Assembly: GCA_003555385.1 (NCBI GenBank) | Contig: PWHO01000222.1 | Span: forward strand, 1 to 5,217 | Length of the DNA: 5,217 bases | Direction: 5' to 3' | Source: Bacteroidales bacterium | Lineage (GTDB): Bacteria > Bacteroidota > Bacteroidia > Bacteroidales > UBA7960 | In this document: positions 1 through 4,999 of the stretch, piece after piece | Numbering within the stretch: the stretch's first letter is position 1 | How the letters are laid out: the number at the start of each line of letters is the position of its first letter | Position numbers and translations under genes: made by a program | Notes under the pieces: model-generated | The model's database searches: none | What the model was told of the DNA's origin: nothing | What the model saw: only the letters and a program-made list of their open reading frames with translations

Positions 1-602
1 TTCATCCAACCTCCGTGAAGACCACCTATAAAACTGAACTGGCCAATATCGAAAAGTGGCTGGAAAAAGGAGAATTTGTTGCCGTCGGTGAAACCGGCAT
101 TGACCTGTATTGGGACAAAACCTATGCCGCCGAGCAGAAGGAATCACTGGAACACCATATTCACTGGGCCAAAAAGTATTCGTTGCCCCTTATCCTGCAT
201 TCACGTAACTCCCTGGATGAATTGTTTGATGTGCTCATTCCGAGGCAGGATCCTGCACTGACGGGTGTGTTTCATTGTTTTCCCGGAAATGCAGCACAGG
301 CCGGGAAAGTGACAGACATGGGGTTCATGCTGGGGATCGGTGGTGTGGTCACTTATAAGAACAGCCTGATGGCAGAGGTGGTTGAAGCGGTGGATTTAAA
401 GCATCTTATTCTGGAAACGGATGCCCCCTTCCTTTCACCCGTTCCTTACCGGGGAAAAAGAAATGAGAGTGCCTACCTGTCCTATATCGCAGAGCGGATC
501 GCAGAGATTAAAGGAGTTGATGTGGAGGAAGTGGCTGAGGTGACCACTGCCAATGCACGGAGGATGTTTGGGTTGGTTGTTGGTTCTCATGGGCGGAGTT
601 GA
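1..602 (+). CDS. TatD-family metal-dependent hydrolase (DNase), 3' part; 5' end lies outside the window
   Basis: A TIM-barrel amidohydrolase-type enzyme of the TatD family, whose members are metal-dependent cytoplasmic deoxyribonucleases. The reading frame is open to the left edge, and codons 3-14 (His-Pro-Thr-Ser) match the family's conserved 'GLHP' stretch, so the GTG at 15 is an internal valine codon and the first barrel strands, with the N-terminal HxH metal ligands, are missing. Counting that GTG as residue 1, visible metal-site motifs are GETGID (Glu26), LHSR (His62), FHCF (His87) and LETDAP (Asp136), followed by the family signature PYRGKRNES (144-152) and the terminal NARRMFG helix. 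All expected ligands in the visible part are intact. The last residues after MFGL (VVGSHGRS) and the TGA stop are supplied by a repeat copy (572-594), which is odd. It lies on the same strand as ansA, 335 bases upstream. The family is certain; the DNA or other substrate is not shown by sequence. Confidence 0.95.
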   Translation, partial: HPTSVKTTYKTELANIEKWLEKGEFVAVGETGIDLYWDKTYAAEQKESLEHHIHWAKKYSLPLILHSRNSLDELFDVLIPRQDPALTGVFHCFPGNAAQAGKVTDMGFMLGIGGVVTYKNSLMAEVVEAVDLKHLILETDAPFLSPVPYRGKRNESAYLSYIAERIAEIKGVDVEEVAEVTTANARRMFGLVVGSHGRS

Positions 603-733
603 GGGGAAGCTGCCAATAGACTGGTAAACGGCTCAGGTGGTTGTTAGTTGGTTGTTGGTTCTCATGGGCTGGGAACGGTAGGGGTTGCCCAAAAACACTG
701 GATGAAGCTGTCAGGTTGTTGGTTCACACGGGC
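572..733 (+). repeat. Three direct copies of a GT-rich repeat
   Basis: A 23-base segment is identical at 572-594 and 647-669 (it reads GTTGGTTGTTGGTTC, then TCATGGGC). A third copy at 714-733 matches the last 20 bases of the unit at 18 of 20 positions. Copies are 75 and 64 bases apart. The first lies inside the TatD reading frame; the other two are intergenic. The sequence between copies (e.g. 611-646, 670-713) shows no open frame of note and no recognisable promoter. Confidence 0.85.
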
Positions 734-749
734 CATGGAAACCAACAAC
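715..749. repeat. Inverted repeat, 10-bp stem, at the turning point of the repeat field
   Basis: GTTGTTGGTT (715-724) is perfectly complementary to AACCAACAAC (740-749) across a 15-base loop. It marks the switch from GT-rich repeats on the left to AC-rich linkers on the right, so the whole gap is a loose large-scale inverted arrangement. No T-run follows on either strand, so a standard intrinsic terminator is unlikely. Confidence 0.7.
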
Positions 750-750
750 T

Positions 751-926
751 AACAGGCGCGAAGCGCCGAAACTAACAACTGGAGGCGCGCAGCGCCGACT
801 AACTGGAGGCGCGATAGCCCTCGACTAACTAACAACTATCAGGCGCGAAGCGCCGAAACTAACAACTGGAGAGGGCGATAGCCCTCGACTAACCGGAGGC
901 GCGTCAGCGCCGACTAACCGACTAAC
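751..926. repeat. Array of six short GC-rich hairpins joined by ACTAAC-type linkers
   Basis: Six units begin at about 755, 784, 808, 842, 871 and 898, spaced 24-34 bases. Units 1 and 4 are GGCGC-GAA-GCGCC, unit 2 has loop GCA, unit 6 has loop GTCA, and unit 5 is GAGGGC-GATA-GCCCTC. Unit 3 (806-822) is a hybrid with the left arm of the first type and the right arm of the second, which breaks most of its pairing. The linkers are variants of ACTAACAACT or GACTAAC. A 32-base segment is repeated perfectly at 753-784 and 840-871, and a 19-base segment at 811-829 and 875-893. The array ends about 11 bases before the ansA start codon. The units are too short and variable in spacing for CRISPR. Function is unknown; it could be a REP-like nonautonomous repeat or a structured RNA leader. 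Confidence 0.85.
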
Positions 927-937
927 CAATTTACAAT

Positions 938-1966
938 ATGACCCCTAAACCCCACATACTCGTCATATACACGGGCGGCACCATTGGCATGGTGGAAGAC
1001 CCCGTTACCGGGGTATTGAACCCGTTTGATTTTGAACATCTCACCGATCAGATCCCGGAGATCAAACGGTTCAATTACCAAATCGACAGTATTTCGTTTG
1101 ACCCTGTAATCGACTCTTCGAACATGGAACCGTCGATCTGGATCCGGCTTGCCAGGATGATTGAAGCCCATTATGATGCCTATGACGGTTTTGTGGTTTT
1201 ACATGGTTCGGATACCATGTCCTATACGGCATCTGCCCTGAGCTTTATGCTGGAGAACCTGTCAAAACCCGTGGTTTTTACGGGATCTCAGCTCCCCATC
1301 GGAATGATCCGCACTGACGGGAAAGAAAACTTTATCACCGCCCTGGAGATTGCGGCAGCCAAAAAGGGGGGGAGAGCTGTGGTGCCGGAGGTTTGTGTTT
1401 TCTTTGAATCTCAGCTGTATCGTGGAAACCGCACCCACAAACACAATGCGGAACACTTTGAAGCCTTTTTGTCGGTGAATTATCCGGTTTTAGCTCGCGC
1501 CGGTGTTCACATCAAATACAATGAAGTTGCCATCGGACAAGCTTCAGAGGATAAGCTCCGGGTGTATACCCAGCTTGACAACAACATTGCCGTACTGAAG
1601 CTGTTTCCCGGAATCAGTCGTTCAGTGGTGTCTGCGATCTTATCGATTGACGGGTTGAAAGCCGTGGTGATGGAAACTTACGGGGCAGGGAACGCACCTC
1701 ACCTCGACTGGTTCGCGGAGGAATTGAAAAATGCGATTGGCCGGGATTTGCTGGTATGCAACATCAGCCAGTGCCGCGGAGGATCAGTGGATCAGGGGAA
1801 ATATGAGACCAGTGCATGGCTGGTTAATACCGGCGTTGTCAGCGGATACGACATGACCACCGAGGCTGCCGTTACCAAGCTGATGTATTTGCTTGGCAAC
1901 GGATACACCTCTGATCGTCTCAAAGAATTCCTGCAAAAACCCTTGCGGGGAGAACTTACACGTTAA
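938..1966 (+). CDS. ansA: L-asparaginase, type I (cytoplasmic)
   Basis: Hydrolyses L-asparagine to L-aspartate and ammonia in the cytoplasm. The 342-residue protein has no signal peptide and is close to the family length of about 340. The first catalytic motif is YTGGTIG (11-17, nucleophile Thr12); the second is LHGSDTM (88-94, Ser91-Asp92-Thr93); the catalytic lysine is Lys168 in RGNRTHK. Other family blocks are ALSFMLENL (100-108), FTGSQLP (114-120), ETYGAGNAP (246-254) and the C-terminal LRGEL. The ATG at 938 places the TGGTI motif 11 residues in, as in E. coli AsnA, and no better start exists. The leader is the end of a hairpin array plus a short AT-rich stretch with no clear Shine-Dalgarno site. 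From a remembered alignment to E. coli AsnA, two of its allosteric asparagine-site residues differ: Thr162 is His167 and Arg240 is Glu246, while Cys273 is kept as Cys279. This suggests altered or lost allosteric control (inference). Confidence 0.97.
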   Translation: MTPKPHILVIYTGGTIGMVEDPVTGVLNPFDFEHLTDQIPEIKRFNYQIDSISFDPVIDSSNMEPSIWIRLARMIEAHYDAYDGFVVLHGSDTMSYTASALSFMLENLSKPVVFTGSQLPIGMIRTDGKENFITALEIAAAKKGGRAVVPEVCVFFESQLYRGNRTHKHNAEHFEAFLSVNYPVLARAGVHIKYNEVAIGQASEDKLRVYTQLDNNIAVLKLFPGISRSVVSAILSIDGLKAVVMETYGAGNAPHLDWFAEELKNAIGRDLLVCNISQCRGGSVDQGKYETSAWLVNTGVVSGYDMTTEAAVTKLMYLLGNGYTSDRLKEFLQKPLRGELTR

Positions 1967-2046
1967 TTGGCCGGCCCCAGCCTGCAGCAATTTATACCAC
2001 TACCCAATAACAATCCCGCCACCGGCAGAACTTATACGTTAAATGG
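1951..2046 (+). repeat. 20-base near-direct repeat at and after the ansA stop
   Basis: Positions 1951-1970, which include the last codons and TAA of ansA, and 2027-2046 agree at 18 of 20 bases (AGAACTTAYACGTTAAWTGG). They are 76 bases apart. The second copy lies in the gap between the convergent ansA and P5C dehydrogenase genes. It may be the remnant of a small duplication of the gene's end. No convincing terminator is seen in the gap at 1967-2057, which also contains a GGCCGGCC palindrome at 1969-1976. Confidence 0.6.
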
Positions 2047-2057
2047 TAGCGTATCCA

Positions 2058-3710
2058 TTAATCCTCTTCCCTGTAGCATGGTTCTTCGTGCATGAAAGGA
2101 TACCTGAAGTCAGTGGGCGGATTGAATGTTTCCTTGATCGAGCGCGGATTGATCCAGCGCAGCAGGTTCATGTAACTTCCCGCTTTGTCGTTGGTGCCTG
2201 ACCGCCTTGCCCCGCCGAATGGCTGCTGACCCACAACGGAACCGGTCGGCTTGTCATTGTAGTATAGGTTACCCGCGGCATATCGAAGGATGCGGCAGGC
2301 CCGGACAAAGGCCGTACGGTCTTTGGAGAAAATGGCCCCGGTCAGCCCGTAAGGCGATGTTTCATCGCAAAGGTGCAAGGTCTTTTCGTAATCCTCGTCT
2401 TCATAGATGTATATAGTCAGCACCGGTCCGAAGATCTCTTCCTCCATGGTCACAAAACGGGGATCGGAAGTAAGGATCACCGTGGGGTCAATGAAGTATC
2501 CCTTCGATTTGTCCCCGTTGCCTCCGGCAATAATTTCCGCCTTGGAGGAGTCCTTTGCTTTTTGTATATAGCCCATGATCTTGTCGTAAGCCTTTTCATC
2601 GATCACGGCATTGACGAAATTGCAGAAATTGCGCACATCTCCCTTTTTGATCATGGCAATATTGTCCCTGAGCTTTTTCTCCAGGTCCTGCCATTTGGAG
2701 GCCGGGATATAAGCCCTGGAAGCGGCCGAGCATTTCTGACCCTGGTATTCGAATGCGCCGCGCACCAGCGCCGTAGCCACCTGATCCAGATCAGCAGAGC
2801 TGTGCATTATCAGAAAGTCTTTGCCTCCGGTTTCACCCACCACCCTGGGATAGGTTTTGTACTTGTCAATATTGTCGCCAACGGTTTTCCATAAGTGGTT
2901 GAAGGTGGGCTCGGAGCCGGTGAAATGCAATCCGCCCAGGTTTTCATGGTTCAGGGCGACGTCTCCGACCGTACTGCCTTTTCCCGGAATAAAATTGATC
3001 ACCCCATCAGGCATCCCTGCCTCCTTGTAGATCTGCATCAGGTAATAATTGGACAACAGGGCGGTTGTGGCCGGTTTCCAGACAACTGTATTTCCCAGGA
3101 TGGCTGGTGCCATAGCCAGGTTGGATGCAATGGCGGTGAAATTGAAAGGTGTTACGGCGAACACGAAACCTTCCAGGGGTCGATATTCAATGCGGTTAAG
3201 GTTGCCAATCTCTGAATGAGGCTGATCGTCATAAATCTCGGATACATAATGCGCGTTGAAACGCAGGAAGTCAACGGTTTCGCATACGGCCTCAATTTCG
3301 GACTGATAGGCATTTTTCCCCTGCCCCAGCATGGTGGATGCATTCATCAGCGCACGGTATTTTTCCGCGATCAGGCCGGCCACTTTCAGGACAATGGACG
3401 CCCGATCCACCCATGACATTTCGGCCCATTCACGGTGGGCCTTCAGGGCTGCATCAATGGCCATTCCGACTTCTTTTTTTCCGGCTTTATGATAGGTGGC
3501 GAGCACATGCTGATGATTGTGCGGCATTACCACCTTGCCTGTATCTCCGGTGCGGACTTCTTTGCCGCCAATGATCAGCGGAATTTCCAGCTCCAGTTCA
3601 CTTTGTCGCTTCAGTTCTGCCTCAAGGGCGTCACGCTCAGGTGTATCCAGCCTGTACTCGTGAACTGGTTCATTATTTGGTCTGGTGTAATAGAATTGCG
3701 CGTTATTCAT
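2058..3710 (-). CDS. pruA: L-glutamate gamma-semialdehyde dehydrogenase (1-pyrroline-5-carboxylate dehydrogenase)
   Basis: NAD-dependent oxidation of glutamate semialdehyde (from P5C) to glutamate, the final step of proline and ornithine breakdown. The 550-residue length and motifs fit the monofunctional long P5CDH type (ALDH4-like) with no fused proline dehydrogenase domain. Numbered from the chosen ATG: TPFNF with Asn190, WKPA with Lys212, FTGSEPTF (263-270), GETGGKDF with general base Glu293, GQKCSAASR with catalytic Cys327, EEIFGPV (424-430), and the P5CDH signature VGQQPFGG then SGTNDKAG (493-511). Arg503 sits where many relatives, from memory, have a small residue. The frame stays open 15 codons further, to an ATG at 3755. 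I reject that start because it falls inside the promoter's -7 element and because relatives begin near MNN with an 'NEPV' stretch close behind. It is convergent with ansA and lies downstream of tatC on the same strand. No proline dehydrogenase gene is in the window. The symbol rocA is also used for such genes. Confidence 0.96.
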   Translation of the reverse strand: MNNAQFYYTRPNNEPVHEYRLDTPERDALEAELKRQSELELEIPLIIGGKEVRTGDTGKVVMPHNHQHVLATYHKAGKKEVGMAIDAALKAHREWAEMSWVDRASIVLKVAGLIAEKYRALMNASTMLGQGKNAYQSEIEAVCETVDFLRFNAHYVSEIYDDQPHSEIGNLNRIEYRPLEGFVFAVTPFNFTAIASNLAMAPAILGNTVVWKPATTALLSNYYLMQIYKEAGMPDGVINFIPGKGSTVGDVALNHENLGGLHFTGSEPTFNHLWKTVGDNIDKYKTYPRVVGETGGKDFLIMHSSADLDQVATALVRGAFEYQGQKCSAASRAYIPASKWQDLEKKLRDNIAMIKKGDVRNFCNFVNAVIDEKAYDKIMGYIQKAKDSSKAEIIAGGNGDKSKGYFIDPTVILTSDPRFVTMEEEIFGPVLTIYIYEDEDYEKTLHLCDETSPYGLTGAIFSKDRTAFVRACRILRYAAGNLYYNDKPTGSVVGQQPFGGARRSGTNDKAGSYMNLLRWINPRSIKETFNPPTDFRYPFMHEEPCYREED

Positions 3711-3752
3711 ATATGTAGCGTTTAAATGTTTGTATAAATATGCCTTTACTAA

Positions 3753-3784
3753 CAAATATACCGATTAAAACGCAGAATGTCAAT
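3753..3784 (-). promoter_or_regulatory. Bacteroidota-type promoter for the P5C dehydrogenase gene
   Basis: On the minus strand, TATATTTG (3760 to 3753) matches the -7 consensus TAnnTTTG perfectly. An ATTG (3784 to 3781) lies 20 bases upstream in the -33 position. Transcription should start near 3747, giving a leader of roughly 37 bases before the ATG at 3710. This supports independent expression from tatC, which ends only a few bases upstream at 3789. Confidence 0.75.
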
Positions 3785-3788
3785 GTAC

Positions 3789-4622
3789 TCAGATGCTTTC
3801 TTCTGCTTCTTTGACGGCCACACGGTGGGAGATACGTATGCTCGCCTCATACAGGAGGAATAGCGGAAGACCGACCATGATCTGGCTGAATACATCAGGA
3901 GGGGTGATCAGGGCGGCAAGGGCAATGATGATCACAAAGGCGAGTTTTCGGTTTTTCCGCATGGTTTCAGGGGTGAGAATTCCTGCCTTGCTGAGGAAGA
4001 ACACGAATACGGGAAGTTCAAATAATATTCCGGTGGCCAGGGTGATGGTGGTTACCGTGGTAATGAATGACCGGAGTGCGATCTGGTTGCTGACCAGTCC
4101 GCTTACCTGGTAAGACCCCAGGAAATTAATGGACAAAGGCACAATCAAAAAATAGGCAAACAGCACACCGGTAAGAAAAAGGCCGGAGATAACCACTACA
4201 GCCCACCGGGAATTGGCTTTTTCAGCCGGATTTAACCCCGGACGGATAAAGCGCCATATTTCAAAGACGATATAAGGGATGGAAATGATAATCCCTACGA
4301 TCAGGGAAACCACCACGTGGGTGGTGAACTGTCCGGCCAGGTCGATATTGATCAGTTGCACAGGGTCTGCGTTGATGCATAAGGCCGGAATGGACAGCTG
4401 TTGTGAAAGCCAGCAAAAAACCCTGTTTGTAAGGAAGTAAGGCTCTTTGGGAGCCAGGATGATGTTGTTGAAAAGAAAATCTTTGGCAGTAAAAGCTGCA
4501 ATGGCAAAAACTACAACGGCTATGGCCGATCGGATCAGGTGACCACGTAATTCCTCCAGGTGGCTCCAGAAAGTCATGGTGCCGTCCGGGGGCTTCTGAT
4601 ATGTATGATCCCTGGGCGTCAA
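3789..4622 (-). CDS. tatC: Twin-arginine translocase subunit TatC
   Basis: Inner-membrane core of the Tat system, which binds twin-arginine signal peptides and exports folded proteins. The 277-residue protein has six predicted membrane segments at about 28-46, 100-122, 141-163, 183-208, 227-241 and 246-262. The signature block MTFWSHLEELR (16-26) carries the acidic residues that contact the twin arginines. Glu134 in the IRPGLNPAEK loop corresponds to E. coli Glu103, and TPPDVFSQ (240-247) is the conserved loop before the last helix. The first periplasmic loop is long (about 47-100) with two cysteines, Cys70 and Cys82, which might form a disulfide. The start is uncertain. TTG at 4622 has an A-rich leader with AAGGA just before it, and the frame has a stop 10 codons upstream. 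The only in-frame ATG near the start (4577, residue 16) lies directly at the conserved block, with a GC-rich leader. No tatA gene is in the window. Confidence 0.95.
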   Translation of the reverse strand: MTPRDHTYQKPPDGTMTFWSHLEELRGHLIRSAIAVVVFAIAAFTAKDFLFNNIILAPKEPYFLTNRVFCWLSQQLSIPALCINADPVQLINIDLAGQFTTHVVVSLIVGIIISIPYIVFEIWRFIRPGLNPAEKANSRWAVVVISGLFLTGVLFAYFLIVPLSINFLGSYQVSGLVSNQIALRSFITTVTTITLATGILFELPVFVFFLSKAGILTPETMRKNRKLAFVIIIALAALITPPDVFSQIMVGLPLFLLYEASIRISHRVAVKEAEESI

Positions 4623-4681
4623 AGTTCCTTTTTGTATTAGGGTCCCTGATTACGGGCGCCAAGTTGCCAATGGTGCTGATG

Positions 4682-4708
4682 CAAAAGTAAACCAAAAAAA
4701 CAATCCAA
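4682..4708 (-). promoter_or_regulatory. Probable Bacteroidota-type promoter for tatC
   Basis: On the minus strand, TACTTTTG (4689 to 4682) fits the -7 consensus TAnnTTTG exactly. The -33 element is weaker: a TTG (4708 to 4706) is 16 bases upstream, shorter than the usual 19-20, with a long T-rich tract between. The predicted transcript would start near 4676 and have a leader of about 54 bases, containing a small AGGG-T-CCCT dyad (4639-4647). The promoter abuts the T-run of the preceding terminator. Confidence 0.6.
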
Positions 4709-4710
4709 TA

Positions 4711-4745
4711 AAAAAAGCCTGCACATTGAATGATGCAGGCTTTTT
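4711..4745. terminator. Intrinsic terminator, symmetrical (bidirectional form)
   Basis: GCCTGCA (4717-4723) pairs with TGCAGGC (4734-4740), with a possible inner CAT/ATG extension. It is flanked by six A (4711-4716) and five T (4741-4745), so on the minus strand the stem is followed by TTTTTT. It ends the ferredoxin transcript before the tatC promoter. There is no plus-strand gene whose transcript it would obviously end. Confidence 0.85.
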
Positions 4746-4750
4746 CTGTT

Positions 4751-4780
4751 CTGACCCGGGAAGACCCGGTCAGACGGGTC
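4751..4780 (-). other. Two competing hairpins between the ferredoxin stop codon and the terminator
   Basis: GACCCG occurs at 4753-4758 and 4763-4768, and its complement CGGGTC occurs once at 4775-4780, directly beside the stop codon. In addition CTGACC plus GGG (4751-4760, one bulged C) can pair with CCC plus GGTCAG (4765-4773). These stems share bases and cannot all form together. They may stabilise the 3' end of the short ferredoxin mRNA (inference). Confidence 0.5.
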
Positions 4781-4948
4781 TTATGCGGGGTGGATTGCTT
4801 CTACGGGGCAGACGTCTGCACAAGCACCGCAGTCCGTGCATACGTCAGGATCAATTTTGTAGATATCACCCTCAGAAATAGCATCAACCGGGCATTCGTC
4901 AATGCAACTGCCGCAAGCAGTGCAATCTTCATTGATAATATAAGCCAT
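4781..4948 (-). CDS. Small 2[4Fe-4S] ferredoxin, clostridial type
   Basis: A 55-residue electron carrier made almost wholly of two CxxCxxCxxxCP cluster motifs: Cys9, 12, 15, 19 followed by Pro20, and Cys37, 40, 43, 47 followed by Pro48. The two halves are internal repeats (ending CPVDAI and CPVEAI), typical of bacterial-type ferredoxins that carry two low-potential [4Fe-4S] clusters in the cytoplasm. The protein begins MAYIINEDC and ends AIHPA. The ATG at 4948 puts the first cysteine at residue 9, the usual spacing. The leader is A-rich (AAAAAAAACAAAGAG) with no strong Shine-Dalgarno site. It appears to be a single-gene unit with its own promoter and terminator. Its redox partner cannot be told from this window. 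It is very acidic, as is usual for the family. Confidence 0.95.
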   Translation of the reverse strand: MAYIINEDCTACGSCIDECPVDAISEGDIYKIDPDVCTDCGACADVCPVEAIHPA

Positions 4949-4991
4949 CTCTTTGTTTTTTTTGGTTTCTAAAATCGGTTAATTCTCGCCA

Positions 4992-4999
4992 CAAATATA
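4992..4999 (-). promoter_or_regulatory. -7 promoter element for the ferredoxin gene
   Basis: TATATTTG on the minus strand (4999 to 4992) matches TAnnTTTG and is identical to the element before the P5C dehydrogenase gene. No clear -33 TTG is found 19-21 bases upstream; that stretch is only AT-rich. The transcript would start near 4986, giving a leader of about 38 bases. Confidence 0.65.

Larger units (their letters stand above)
603..937. other. 335-base intergenic region, repeats only
   Basis: The gap between the TatD-family gene and ansA holds the repeat elements described separately. I see no open frame with coding character, no TAnnTTTG promoter on the plus strand, no tRNA and no intrinsic terminator. 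By inference, ansA may therefore be transcribed from upstream through the repeats, or from a promoter that does not match the phylum consensus. Confidence 0.7.

Noticed and set aside
715..749. Intrinsic terminator for the TatD gene
   Set aside because: The stem is A/T-rich in part, and no T-run follows on the plus strand.
751..926. CRISPR array
   Set aside because: Repeats are 13-17 bases, spacing varies from 24 to 34, the spacers are near-copies of one another instead of unique, and no cas gene is present.
1967..2057. Bidirectional terminator between ansA and the P5C dehydrogenase gene
   Set aside because: Only weak distant pairings (GCCGG with CCGGC, CTACC with GGTAG) and no T-runs were found.
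2373..2894. 173-codon plus-strand open frame
   Set aside because: It lies antisense to the well-conserved P5C dehydrogenase gene, and its translation has no recognisable motif.
15..4622. TatD plus TatC as a Tat export operon
   Set aside because: They are about 3 kb apart on opposite strands, and TatD is a nuclease-type hydrolase that is not needed for Tat export.
4261..4695. 144-codon minus-strand open frame beside tatC
   Set aside because: It overlaps tatC in another frame, shows no protein-family character, and its start lies within the tatC promoter.
4730..4972. 80-codon plus-strand open frame
   Set aside because: It is antisense to the ferredoxin gene, whose eight ordered cysteines leave no doubt about the true strand.
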